DNA of 23,303 nucleotides from Campylobacterota bacterium (GCA_011330645.1 DRQB01000071.1:1-23303), one strand, 5' to 3'; positions 1 to 8,071 are shown, counted from the first letter of the stretch. The notes: generated from the sequence alone by a model not told the origin. Numbers and translations: made by a program.

Positions 1-1
1 C

Positions 2-1009
2 GGCGAAGACCAGCTCCTGGGCGGCGAGGCCGGCAAGATAGATGATATTCAAAAGCAATTAGCCTCTTTTTATAAAATGCAAGATGTGAAACTACATTTG
101 ACTGCATCGGTAGGGATTAGTATCTACCCAGACAGTGGTACAACCAGAGATTTATTAGATAAAGCGTATAAAGCGTTATCTCAAGCACAGGGGTATGGGG
201 ATGGAAGAATACAAATCTATGAAGCAGAAGCATTGGTTCATGATTATGATGAACTATTATTGCATAATGAAATGCATCAAGCCGTAGAAAAAAATCAATT
301 TGAAGTATATTATCAACCCATTATAGAGAGTTATGAAAAAGAAGTAGTATCTGCGGAGGCACTCATTCGTTGGAATCATCCTAAATATGGACTGATATCA
401 CCAGATATTTTTATTCCTATTATGGAAAAAACAGGTTTTATCGTAGAGTTAGGTAAGTTTGTATTAGAAGAAGTATTAAAACAGCAAAAACGCTGGGAAC
501 TCTTTAAGTTTAAAAAAATAGATGTAGCGATAAATATTACACTGTTTGAAATTGATACAAAAGATTTTGTAGAGAATGTAGCAAAACAGATACAACATCA
601 TCAGGTAAACCCATCACTTATTAAATTTGAAATTACGGAAGGTTCTGCAATGATTAGTGAGGAATCGACACAAAAACAATTTTGGAATTTAAAAAAATTG
701 GGAGTGGGTATTTCTTTGGATGATTTCGGAACGGGATATACTTCTTTTATCTATTTAAAAAAATTTCCAGCAGATATTTTAAAAATAGATAAAACATTGA
801 TTGATTATATTTTAACCAATAAAGAAGATCAGCGAATTGTGAAAGCGATGATTGAACTTGGACACAATTTGGGCATGAAAGTGGTAGCTGAAGGTATAGA
901 AAACGATAGAATGAGTGAATTACTGACTAGTTATGGGTGTGATTTACTCCAAGGGTACTATTTTGGAAAACCATTACCCGTATTTGAATTTCAAAAATTA
1001 TTAAGATAG
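2..1009 (+). CDS. GGDEF(remnant)-EAL c-di-GMP phosphodiesterase, 5'-truncated
   Basis: Hydrolyses cyclic di-GMP to pGpG (EAL family role). The frame is open to the window edge; the first internal ATG is at 77. Numbering from that ATG, residues 1-50 are the C-terminal end of a GGDEF domain (TASVGISIYP) and about 55-310 form a full EAL domain. The catalytic set is intact: QP at 80-81, EAL at 94-96, N153, FEITE at 184-188, DDFGTG at 215-220, K236, AEGIE at 271-275 and QGYYFGKPL at 292-300. An active phosphodiesterase is therefore inferred. The GGDEF motif itself is missing. The codons from bases 2-40 read GGEAG-like but lie too close to TASVGIS to be a real GGDEF site, and those bases are GC-rich, so the true upstream sequence is probably not present here. 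The stop is 7 bp before the next GGDEF-EAL gene, which suggests co-transcription. Confidence 0.85.
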   Translation, partial: GEDQLLGGEAGKIDDIQKQLASFYKMQDVKLHLTASVGISIYPDSGTTRDLLDKAYKALSQAQGYGDGRIQIYEAEALVHDYDELLLHNEMHQAVEKNQFEVYYQPIIESYEKEVVSAEALIRWNHPKYGLISPDIFIPIMEKTGFIVELGKFVLEEVLKQQKRWELFKFKKIDVAINITLFEIDTKDFVENVAKQIQHHQVNPSLIKFEITEGSAMISEESTQKQFWNLKKLGVGISLDDFGTGYTSFIYLKKFPADILKIDKTLIDYILTNKEDQRIVKAMIELGHNLGMKVVAEGIENDRMSELLTSYGCDLLQGYYFGKPLPVFEFQKLLR

Positions 1010-1016
1010 GTATAAA

Positions 1017-2774
1017 ATGAATATAACACTATTAATTATGGGCATAAGTTTAGCTGTGATGGCAATCATACTTTTTTTATTGAGTATGCGTTATAAAAAA
1101 AAATTGCAGATACAAGAAGAAGAATTAACATTATTTAAAAAAGAAAAAGAATATATAAGTGAAGCAATGATGGTGCTTTCAGAAAATTATGATGTAATTT
1201 TTGCAAATCAATCTGCGAAAGTCTTATTTTCATTAGATAACAAATATCATAAAATGGCAAATGCTAGAGCGATAGAACTTAAAGTTGATACATCAGATCC
1301 TGATGATTTTTTCGAGGTTTTAAAATACGAATCTGAAAAAAGAGAGGATACTTTTCATTTACAAAATGTTTTACTTGTTATCAATGGTAAGATGAAACAA
1401 GTGAATATTTATGTAGATAAAAGTGCTTGGAATACGGATAAAACGATTACGTGCATTATAGATATGCAAGCGGTAGTTCCCACGGAAGCAAAATCTTTAC
1501 AAAAAGATGGTGGCGTAGATTTTTTCACAGGTTTACCTAGTCAATTTTCTGCTTTAACAGATATAAATAGTTTAGTGATAAAAATGCAAAAGTCATCGGA
1601 ATCCTTTAGTTTATTTTTATTGGGTATTGATCATTTTAATGAGTTGCAGACTACTTTAGGAGTAGGATTCTCTAATCAAATCATCAAAGATGTTGCTGAA
1701 TATTTTAAAAAAGAAAGTGATAATAAAATGCATAGTTATCGTATGGATTGTGACAAATTCCTTCTTGTTATAGAAAAATCAATGGATGATACAGAAGCAC
1801 ATGAGATAGCAAAAAAAATGATTTTAGATTTACAAAATAATGAGAGTGAAAATGTTCATTTAACTACATCTGTAGGGATTGTACACTACCCAACACATGG
1901 AGAGAATGCTACCAAATTGGTAAATCATGTATATATTGCATTAAATGAAGCACAGCAAGAGAGTGATTCTAATATTGAATTTTTTACAACAGCTTATAAA
2001 ACAATGGGTAAAGATGATTTAAAAATAAATGAAGAAATTCAATTGGGTCTCAAAAATCATGAATTTTTCCTTTACTATCAACCCATATTTAATCTAAAAA
2101 CAGAGGAAATGATTGGGGCAGAAGCACTTCTTCGCTGGAATCATCCACAGTTAGGGATTGTAAGTGCCGATAAGTTTTTACAAGTAGCAGAAAGAACAGG
2201 GCTTATTATTGATATTGGAGAATACGTTTTTAGAGAAGCAATTAAACAACGTAGAGTATGGGATGATATTGGTTTAAAGAAGTTTAAAATAACGCTGAAC
2301 CTTTCTCTTAAGGAAATGCATGTTGATAAACTTATTCAAAAATTAGAAACATTATTTGAAGACAATGCGGTAAATCCAAGAGATTTTAATTTAGATATTA
2401 CCGAAAGTTCAGCTATGGCAAATACAGAAAAAACAGCTATGGATTTTAAATTATTTAAAGATTTAGGTCTTTCTTTGAGTTTGGATCATTTTGGTGCAAG
2501 TGCATCATCCATAAAGCATCTACAAATGCTTCCATTATCTATGATTAAAATAGATAGATCGCTTATTTTTGATTTATATTCTAATTTAGACCATCAAATT
2601 ACAGTTAAATCTATGATAAAGTTAATACATAGTTTAGGTTTTGAAGTTGTGGGTGAAGGAGTTGAAACATCTAAAGAATCAGCGTTACTTTATGATTTTG
2701 GCTGTGACCATGCTCAGGGGTATTTATTTTCTAAGCCATTACCTGCAAAAGAATTAGAAGAGTTATTAAAATAA
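1017..2774 (+). CDS. Membrane-anchored GGDEF-EAL protein with degenerate active sites
   Basis: Probable c-di-GMP sensor/effector or partner of the upstream phosphodiesterase rather than an enzyme (inferred). 585 aa: one N-terminal membrane segment (about 4-23) followed by KKK, a short coiled region, a possible PAS-like fold (about 45-150), GGDEF (about 165-325) and EAL (about 335-585). The GGDEF site reads DCDKF at 244-248, so cyclase activity is unlikely. In the EAL domain, EAL (369-371), N428, K511, E547 and QGY (568-570) persist, but the first Glu of the ExT motif is Asp460, DDFGTG has become DHFGAS (490-495) and loop 6 is altered. Loss of the second Asp usually abolishes Mg-dependent catalysis. 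The start is the ATG 7 bp after the upstream stop; the ribosome-binding site is weak, consistent with translational coupling. Domain assignment is secure; lack of activity is inferred. Confidence 0.88.
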   Translation: MNITLLIMGISLAVMAIILFLLSMRYKKKLQIQEEELTLFKKEKEYISEAMMVLSENYDVIFANQSAKVLFSLDNKYHKMANARAIELKVDTSDPDDFFEVLKYESEKREDTFHLQNVLLVINGKMKQVNIYVDKSAWNTDKTITCIIDMQAVVPTEAKSLQKDGGVDFFTGLPSQFSALTDINSLVIKMQKSSESFSLFLLGIDHFNELQTTLGVGFSNQIIKDVAEYFKKESDNKMHSYRMDCDKFLLVIEKSMDDTEAHEIAKKMILDLQNNESENVHLTTSVGIVHYPTHGENATKLVNHVYIALNEAQQESDSNIEFFTTAYKTMGKDDLKINEEIQLGLKNHEFFLYYQPIFNLKTEEMIGAEALLRWNHPQLGIVSADKFLQVAERTGLIIDIGEYVFREAIKQRRVWDDIGLKKFKITLNLSLKEMHVDKLIQKLETLFEDNAVNPRDFNLDITESSAMANTEKTAMDFKLFKDLGLSLSLDHFGASASSIKHLQMLPLSMIKIDRSLIFDLYSNLDHQITVKSMIKLIHSLGFEVVGEGVETSKESALLYDFGCDHAQGYLFSKPLPAKELEELLK

Positions 2775-2786
2775 TAAGATGAGTTT

Positions 2787-2822
2787 GATTTCGAACCTAT
2801 AAACGACAAACTATTGTCGTTT
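2787..2822 (-). repeat. Hairpin repeat element, copy 1 (minus orientation)
   Basis: Read on the minus strand, these 36 bases match 9328-9363 (plus) at 31 positions by hand alignment. The match covers the hairpin AAACGACAA-nAGT-TTGTCGTTT and the downstream nTAGnTTCGnAA tail. Both copies lie in junctions between convergent genes. Confidence 0.65.
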
Positions 2823-2824
2823 AT
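2799..2824. terminator. Bidirectional hairpin terminator between convergent genes
   Basis: An 11-bp perfect stem (2799-2809 with 2814-2824) encloses the loop ACTA. The core is AAACGACAA/TTGTCGTTT, with A-rich and T-rich flanks in both directions. It lies between the GGDEF-EAL gene (+) and groEL (-). The stem is repeated at 9327-9350. Confidence 0.7.
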
Positions 2825-2833
2825 TTACGAGTC

Positions 2834-4462
2834 TCACATCATGCCTGGCATACCACCCATAGGAGGCATATCTGGCATAGGAGTTGGTGCTTCAGGGATA
2901 TCTGAAACGGTTGCTTCTGTTGTAAGAAGTAATGAAGCAACAGAAGTTGCATTTTGAAGTGCAACACGTTCCACTTTAAGTGGATCAATGATTCCAGCTT
3001 CAAGCATATCTACATACTCGCCAGTTGCTGCATTAAATCCTAAGTTTGCTTCTGTTGAGTGAGCAATCTTATCTGCTACTACACCTGCATCAAATCCAGC
3101 ATTTTGTGCAATCTGCTTCATAGGAGCAAAGACAGCTCTTAAGATAATGTCTGCACCTACGGCTTCATCCTCTTTAAGATCAAGTTTCACTGCTTGACTT
3201 GCTTTAATGAGCGCTGCACCACCACCGATGACGATACCTTCATCTACGGCTGCTTTTGTTGCAGAGAGTGCATCATCCACTCTGTCTTTTTTCTCTTTCA
3301 TCTCTGTCTCAGTGGCAGCACCTACTTTGATAACAGCAACCCCACCAGAGAGTTTTGCAAGACGCTCTTGAAGTTTTTCTTTGTCATACTCGCTGGTTGT
3401 ACTTGCTACTTGTGTTTTTATCTCATTGACACGAGCGGCCACGGCATTTGCATCACCTTTACCATCGACGATGACAGTATTGTCTTTGTCTATTACCACT
3501 CTAGCTGCATGTCCTAAGTCAGCCAATGTCGCTTTTTCTAGCGTAAGACCAAGCTCCTCGGTAATAAGTGTAGCACCTGTCAAGATAGCGATATCTTTCA
3601 ACATCTCTTTCTTTCTATCCCCAAATCCTGGTGCTTTAACTGCTGTGATGTTAAGCACACCTTTGAGTTTATTGAGTACTAAAGTAGAAAGTGCTTCACC
3701 TTCGATATCATCAGCGATGATAAGAAGAGGACGTCCACTTTGCTGTACTTGCTCAAGCATAGGTACTAAGTCTTTGAGTGAAGTAAGTTTACTATCTGTT
3801 AAAAGGATGATAGGTGACTCTAATTCACATGTCATCTTCTCGGTGTTTGTTACAAAATAAGGAGAGATGTATCCTCTATCAAACTGCATACCTTCCACTA
3901 CTTCAAGGTCATCATTAATCCCTTTGGCTTCTTCTACCGTAATGACACCATCTTTACCCACTCTGTCCATCGCTTCAGCGATAAGATCACCGATAACACT
4001 GTCTGAGTTTGCAGAGATAGTTGCAACTTGCGCTATCTCTTTTTTGTCTTTTACTTCTTTAGAGATTTTCTTAAGCTCTTCGATGATTGCAGCACTCGCT
4101 TTGTCCATACCACGCTTTACTTCTATAGGGTTTGCTCCAGCTGTGATGTTTCTTAGACCCTCTTTGAAGATAGAGTGTGCCAATACGGTTGCAGTCGTTG
4201 TACCATCTCCAGCTTCATCTGCTGTGTTTGATGCCACTTCCTTAACAAGTTGAGCACCCATATTTTCAAGAGTATCTTGAAGTTCTATTTCCCTTGCAAC
4301 AGATACACCATCTTTAGTAATGTGTGGTGCGCCGTATGACTTCTGTATCAATACGTTACGTCCTCTAGGCCCCATGGTTACTTTCACTGCATCAGCGAGT
4401 TTTGTTACACCTTCAAAGAGACCACTTCTTGCTTTGTCTGAAAAAAATATTTCTTTTGCCAT
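2834..4462 (-). CDS. groEL: Chaperonin GroEL (Hsp60)
   Basis: ATP-driven tetradecameric chaperonin that encloses non-native proteins under the GroES lid in the cytosol. 542 aa, normal family length. GPRG at 31-34 and GDGTTT at 85-90 (the catalytic Asp region) are present, and the protein ends in the flexible Gly-Met-rich tail (PPMGGMPGMM) typical of bacterial GroEL. The ATG is preceded by AAGGAG at good spacing. It lies 14 bp downstream of groES and is transcribed with it from the promoter at 4783-4811. Transcription runs toward the hairpin at 2799-2824. Nothing odd was seen in the sequence; this is the usual single-copy chaperonin. Confidence 0.98.
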   Translation of the reverse strand: MAKEIFFSDKARSGLFEGVTKLADAVKVTMGPRGRNVLIQKSYGAPHITKDGVSVAREIELQDTLENMGAQLVKEVASNTADEAGDGTTTATVLAHSIFKEGLRNITAGANPIEVKRGMDKASAAIIEELKKISKEVKDKKEIAQVATISANSDSVIGDLIAEAMDRVGKDGVITVEEAKGINDDLEVVEGMQFDRGYISPYFVTNTEKMTCELESPIILLTDSKLTSLKDLVPMLEQVQQSGRPLLIIADDIEGEALSTLVLNKLKGVLNITAVKAPGFGDRKKEMLKDIAILTGATLITEELGLTLEKATLADLGHAARVVIDKDNTVIVDGKGDANAVAARVNEIKTQVASTTSEYDKEKLQERLAKLSGGVAVIKVGAATETEMKEKKDRVDDALSATKAAVDEGIVIGGGAALIKASQAVKLDLKEDEAVGADIILRAVFAPMKQIAQNAGFDAGVVADKIAHSTEANLGFNAATGEYVDMLEAGIIDPLKVERVALQNATSVASLLLTTEATVSDIPEAPTPMPDMPPMGGMPGMM

Positions 4463-4476
4463 CTATATCTCCTTAA

Positions 4477-4743
4477 TTATTTGATAAGTCCTAAGACTTC
4501 TTTACTGAGTAAAATAAGGTATTCTTTACCTTCAATTACAATTTCCATTCCTGAGAAGTTTGCAAAAACAACAGTATCATCTACATTGATACCATCCTCT
4601 TTTGCATCAGGTCCAACAGCGACTACTTTACCTTCTAGAGGTTTTTCTTTTGCAGTATCTGGAATATATAGTCCAGAAGCTGTTTGATTCGACTGTTCTT
4701 CACGTTCGACTAAAAGTCTATCTTTTAATGGTTCAAATGCCAT
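4477..4743 (-). CDS. groES: Co-chaperonin GroES (Hsp10)
   Basis: Heptameric lid for GroEL. 88 aa with the family hallmark KDRLLV near the N-terminus, the mobile loop (about 16-33), GKVVAVGP (38-45) and a basic/hydrophobic C-terminus (LLSKEVLGLIK). In the mobile loop the hydrophobic tripeptide that docks into GroEL reads LYI rather than the Ile-Val-Leu of E. coli. The ATG at 4743 has GGAG just upstream on the minus strand. It is the first gene of the groES-groEL operon; the 5' leader from the predicted start site is only about 30 nt. Confidence 0.97.
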   Translation of the reverse strand: MAFEPLKDRLLVEREEQSNQTASGLYIPDTAKEKPLEGKVVAVGPDAKEDGINVDDTVVFANFSGMEIVIEGKEYLILLSKEVLGLIK

Positions 4744-4782
4744 AGTGACTCCTTTAATAGTTTTGAATTCTTTTGTAACCGC

Positions 4783-4811
4783 ATTGTAGTGATTTTTTCT
4801 AAAAATGTCAA
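4783..4811 (-). promoter_or_regulatory. sigma70-type promoter of groES-groEL
   Basis: On the minus strand, TTGACA (4811-4806), a 17-nt spacer and TACAAT (4788-4783) give a near-consensus promoter. Transcription should start near 4776, about 33 nt before the groES ATG. No CIRCE (TTAGCACTC-N9-GAGTGCTAA) or HspR HAIR repeat was found around it. Confidence 0.75.
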
Positions 4812-4841
4812 TAAGTTTCTTAAAAAAATTTAATATATATG

Positions 4842-4854
4842 AGTCAATATGACT
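4842..4854. promoter_or_regulatory. Small dyad AGTCA-N3-TGACT upstream of groESL
   Basis: A perfect 5-bp inverted repeat with a 3-bp centre, about 66-78 bp upstream of the predicted groES transcription start and 58 bp before the tRNA -35 box. It could be an operator in the divergent control region, but such short dyads also arise by chance in AT-rich DNA. Confidence 0.25.
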
Positions 4855-4911
4855 AAACTATGTTTTATTTCTTAGAATTAAATCTTTTTTTACAATTTTT
4901 TCTAAAAACAA

Positions 4912-4940
4912 TTGACAATAAAGGTATCTTTAGATAAAAT
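4912..4940 (+). promoter_or_regulatory. sigma70-type promoter of the tRNA gene
   Basis: TTGACA (4912-4917), a 17-nt spacer and TAAAAT (4935-4940). The expected start is near 4947, about 12 nt before the mature tRNA 5' end. Confidence 0.7.
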
Positions 4941-4958
4941 TCCGTCTCTTCAAAATAA

Positions 4959-5035
4959 GTCAAGGTAGCTCAGCTGGTTAGAGCGCTGGTCTCATAAGCC
5001 GGAGGTCGAGGGTTCAAGTCCCTCTCTTGACACCA
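4959..5035 (+). tRNA. tRNA-Met (anticodon CAU)
   Basis: A 77-nt cloverleaf with encoded CCA. The acceptor stem GTCAAGG pairs with TCTTGAC (one G-U), the D-arm is GCTC...GAGC, the anticodon stem is CTGGT/GCCGG (two G-U pairs), the loop is CTCATAA with anticodon CAT, and the T-arm is GAGGG-TTCAAGT-CCCTC. The G1-C72 pair and the absence of three G-C pairs in the anticodon stem argue against initiator tRNA. Elongator Met is the likeliest identity; a CAU tRNA-Ile2 modified by TilS cannot be excluded without comparison. Confidence 0.93.
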
Positions 5036-5255
5036 CTCTTACAATAACTCTTAACAATAACTTTTGACAAATTTACGTTATACTTTTCTTGATTTTAGAT
5101 AGGTTAGAATATGAATTTTGCTTATATATTATATATTTTATGTTAAAAACCTAATATTTTGAAATATTTAATCTTAAAAAATATAAAAATGTGATATTCT
5201 TAGGGCATACGCATATTGTTATGCATCATTTTAAACAAGGACAAGGAGTTTTATT
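5036..5255. other. AT-rich intergenic region before the outer-membrane protein gene
   Basis: 220 bp with no ORF. A TTGACA at 5064-5069 is followed too closely by TATAC to make a normal promoter. A GCATA...TATGC dyad lies at 5205-5224. The ribosome-binding site AAGGAG sits just before the ATG at 5256. A promoter for the next two genes is expected here, but none could be fixed with confidence. Confidence 0.4.
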
Positions 5256-5774
5256 ATGGTTAAAAAATTAGGGATGGTACTTTTATGTACAGCATTGGGA
5301 TCTTCAGTTTATGCAAGAGATATTTCAGAAAGTCAGAAATTTATTGGTGTTGAAGTAAGTATTACTGAAGTACAAGGTAATCAGCCAAGTGATACAAGTC
5401 ATGACCAATCATACGGGTTACGTGTTGGTGCACAAAATGAAAAGTGGAGAACTATGTTCACGTTAAATTATTTTGATAGTGGAGAGCACAATGTTGAGAA
5501 ACTTTTTCTTTCGGTAGATTATTTTTTTCTTAAATCAGATATGATGGATAATTATGCATTACAACCATATTTAGGGGTGAATGTAGGTTATATGAATTTT
5601 GAAAGTACAGGGGGAATTGATGCTAGTGGTTTCCTGTATGGAGCACAAGCAGGTGTTGTCATTGATGTCACAGATGAAGTTGGCTTTGACGTAGGGTACA
5701 GATATTCACTCTCAAGTGCTGACGAGCTGGACCATACAGGTGATGTTGTATTTGGTATAAATTATCAATATTAA
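5256..5774 (+). CDS. Small outer-membrane beta-barrel protein, function unknown
   Basis: 172 aa. A Sec signal peptide is evident: MVKK, a hydrophobic core, and SSVYA before a cut after residue 20. The mature ~152 aa alternate short amphipathic strands and turns (LRVGAQNEKWRTMFTLNYFD, FLYGAQAGVVIDV, VGFDVGYRYSL) and end in FGINYQY with a C-terminal aromatic residue, the usual BAM recognition signature. This resembles eight-stranded OmpA/OmpW-like or 'outer membrane protein beta-barrel' families, though no family could be named. The start has AAGGAG at good spacing. The next gene, a lipoprotein, begins 25 bp downstream, so the two are likely co-expressed at the outer membrane. Confidence 0.85.
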   Translation: MVKKLGMVLLCTALGSSVYARDISESQKFIGVEVSITEVQGNQPSDTSHDQSYGLRVGAQNEKWRTMFTLNYFDSGEHNVEKLFLSVDYFFLKSDMMDNYALQPYLGVNVGYMNFESTGGIDASGFLYGAQAGVVIDVTDEVGFDVGYRYSLSSADELDHTGDVVFGINYQY

Positions 5775-5799
5775 TTGATGCTATTATAAGGAGTTTTTG

Positions 5800-7977
5800 A
5801 TGAAAAGAAAAATGATATATGCCTTTATGGTTACATTAGCATTGATACTGTCTGCATGTGGTGGAAATAGTATTGAAGATGCCACTACTGGGCAAGTACC
5901 TACAACCCCAGATACAAATTCGACAGGTAAGATTACAACAGCATTACAGGGTATTACCATTGACAAAAATACAGGAGATGTCGCTGCTAACATTGTGGTA
6001 ACAAGTACATATGATAATACTGTCATTGCAACATTAGATAAAATGGATCTTACTTTAGGTGGGTGTACTCTTGTTGGCGGTTCTGTTCAAGCTAATCCTG
6101 ATTCAATCACATTAAATACAACAAACCCAAGTAGAAATGTTGTTTTAAGTGGAAAAATGACTGACTCAAATTGTATACCAACTTCTTATCAATTATCTGC
6201 TACAAATACTTTAGTAGATAATAATGGCAAGACAACAGTAGAGAATTTTATAGCTCCTAGTCAATCAGTCAATCTTTCTCAAATTACCATTAATGATTCT
6301 AGTATATTAAGTTTATCTGTTGCAACAAAGCAATTAGATATTAATGAGTCTGGGGTAGAAAACAATATTACTGTGAATGTATTACAAGGTAGTGTTGGTG
6401 CTGCAAATAAAAATGTAAAAATCACGAGTTTAAGTGGGATTATAGGATCTTTTGTTGCGCAGAGTGTAGTTTCAGATGCTGCAGGAGATGCAGTATTTAC
6501 TTATACTTCTCCTAATCCAATAGTAGACAGTAACTTTACTGTAGAATTTTGTCTTGAAGATAACACATCTGTGTGCGATACTGCTAAAATAAATCTTACA
6601 ACTGGTGAAATTGTAACTCCACCTGAGGCTATTGATAATATTAATTACTTTATTACATTTTTACCTAATGGTGGGGTGAATAACCTTGCACTGGGTACAA
6701 GAAATAATGCCATTGTGACCTTAATTGACAAAGATAGCAAAGTTGCAATACCGAATGAAAGAATTAAAAGTATTACAGTAACATCTAGAGATGCGAGTGT
6801 ATTGAAATTGACCCCTGAAGGTGGGGGAACTCCTGCAACTAATATCGCATTTGGATCAAATCGAAATAATGTTTCAGTACTTTTAACCGCAGATGATCAG
6901 AATTCTGGTCTAGCTATTGTAGAAGTGATCATAGAATATACAAATCTTAATGGTGTGCTTAAAACCAGAGGGCAACTCTTTTCAGTAGCAGTGCTCTCTG
7001 GTGCGCCTACTGCATTTTCAATTAATGATGATGGGGTGGGATATAATGCCAATACAAAACAATTTGAGCATAAATTTATAGTACAAGCAACAGATGCAAG
7101 TGGAAACCCTATTGCTACTACAGGGTTCATTAATGTAAGTGCAATGGCAAGTTTTGCTAAAGACGCTACAGGAAGAGAAATTCTCTATGGTAGACATTCT
7201 GGAGGGGTAAGTGCCACTTTAAGCCCTAATAGTGGTAAAGCTACTTTAGATTTAATAGGACTTGCGCCATTCAACACATCTAATATTAAATTAAATAGAG
7301 CATTTGTTGCAATTTTTGGAGATGTTGAAACATATGAAGCAAATGGAAAATGGGATATAGAAAATATTATTTCTGGCAATACCCTTGACTTGAGTAATGA
7401 GTATCAAGGTGGAGCACATACTGGGTTAGGTATGGCAGTAGGATATAATTTTAGAGACAAATTCTGTACTAGTGGATTTGAAGAATCTGTTGTTGTTGTT
7501 GATTCAACAGATGGAAGCTATAGATTAGATGAAAAAGGTCAAGCTTTTGTTACCTTGAAATATGACAGTTATATGGTAGGTAAAAGAGCCATGATTCTTG
7601 TTAATATGACGGGACTTGATCCCAATACTGGAAAAGTGTTACGAACAGGTGAAGTACATGAACAAACATTAAAATTCCATGATTTTTTAAAAGGAATAAC
7701 GGTGTCTGTCAAAGGTGGTGAAACTAAAACGTTTAGATTATGGGGTGTTATTACAACAGGTACAGGAGATACACATGCTTTGATAAACTCACGTTTTAGT
7801 TGTACTGAAACAGTTGGAACAGATAATATCAGTGTGATTTCAAGAACATTTAGTGATCCAACATCATGTGTTAGTGGCGGGCAAGCATTTATTGATTATA
7901 CAATTACAACGGTTACTGGTGAAGATGGTTCATTTGTTTTATCAGAATGTAGACCAGATAATAGACCAGATTATTAA
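5800..7977 (+). CDS. Large outer-membrane lipoprotein with Ig-like domains
   Basis: 725 aa from the ATG at 5800, chosen over the in-frame TTG at 5797 because AAGGAG lies 6 bp upstream. Residues 1-20 form a lipoprotein signal (MKRK, hydrophobic stretch, lipobox LSAC with Cys20), so it should be lipidated. A short Thr/Pro-rich linker follows, then repeated beta-rich segments. One, LDINESGVENNITVNV...DAAGDAVFTYTSP, looks like a bacterial Ig-like (Big_1/invasin-type) domain, and another begins near YFITFLPNGG. Paired cysteines occur in the N- and C-terminal parts. It probably faces the periplasm or the surface. It follows the beta-barrel gene at 25 bp. No enzymatic motif was seen and the function is unknown; adhesion or envelope structure is a guess from domain type. 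Confidence 0.85.
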   Translation: MKRKMIYAFMVTLALILSACGGNSIEDATTGQVPTTPDTNSTGKITTALQGITIDKNTGDVAANIVVTSTYDNTVIATLDKMDLTLGGCTLVGGSVQANPDSITLNTTNPSRNVVLSGKMTDSNCIPTSYQLSATNTLVDNNGKTTVENFIAPSQSVNLSQITINDSSILSLSVATKQLDINESGVENNITVNVLQGSVGAANKNVKITSLSGIIGSFVAQSVVSDAAGDAVFTYTSPNPIVDSNFTVEFCLEDNTSVCDTAKINLTTGEIVTPPEAIDNINYFITFLPNGGVNNLALGTRNNAIVTLIDKDSKVAIPNERIKSITVTSRDASVLKLTPEGGGTPATNIAFGSNRNNVSVLLTADDQNSGLAIVEVIIEYTNLNGVLKTRGQLFSVAVLSGAPTAFSINDDGVGYNANTKQFEHKFIVQATDASGNPIATTGFINVSAMASFAKDATGREILYGRHSGGVSATLSPNSGKATLDLIGLAPFNTSNIKLNRAFVAIFGDVETYEANGKWDIENIISGNTLDLSNEYQGGAHTGLGMAVGYNFRDKFCTSGFEESVVVVDSTDGSYRLDEKGQAFVTLKYDSYMVGKRAMILVNMTGLDPNTGKVLRTGEVHEQTLKFHDFLKGITVSVKGGETKTFRLWGVITTGTGDTHALINSRFSCTETVGTDNISVISRTFSDPTSCVSGGQAFIDYTITTVTGEDGSFVLSECRPDNRPDY

Positions 7978-7984
7978 AATGAGT

Positions 7985-8006
7985 ACTGGAAGTTTCTACT
8001 TCCAGT
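7985..8006 (+). terminator. Hairpin terminator after the lipoprotein gene
   Basis: A perfect 9-bp stem ACTGGAAGT/ACTTCCAGT with loop TTCT begins 8 bp after the stop codon. A T-run follows about 10 nt later (8017-8021) rather than directly, so termination strength is uncertain. Confidence 0.55.
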
Positions 8007-8034
8007 CTATTAGTACTTTTTCAAAACTTTCTAC

Positions 8035-8040
8035 TATAAT
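8035..8040 (+). promoter_or_regulatory. Putative -10 box of serS
   Basis: A perfect TATAAT sits 31 bp before the serS ATG, giving a leader of about 25 nt. No -35 hexamer is recognisable, but T-runs lie upstream, a pattern common for sigma70 promoters of Campylobacterota. Confidence 0.45.
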
Positions 8041-8071
8041 TCCATAAACATTCCAAACTTAGGTAAAACTC

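Noticed and set aside
3194..4253. Plus-strand open frames (107, 159 and 128 aa) opposite groEL
   Set aside because: They are antisense shadows of a highly conserved gene, with low-complexity Ser/Leu-rich translations and no ribosome-binding site.
4959..5035. Initiator tRNA-fMet
   Set aside because: The 1-72 pair is G-C and the anticodon stem lacks the three consecutive G-C pairs of initiators.
5064..5084. TTGACA and TATACT as a promoter for the outer-membrane protein gene
   Set aside because: Spacer is only 9 nt, far below the 16-18 nt needed.
7853..8047. A 64-aa frame overlapping the end of the lipoprotein gene
   Set aside because: Runs through the terminator hairpin and the serS -10 box, and has no ribosome-binding site.
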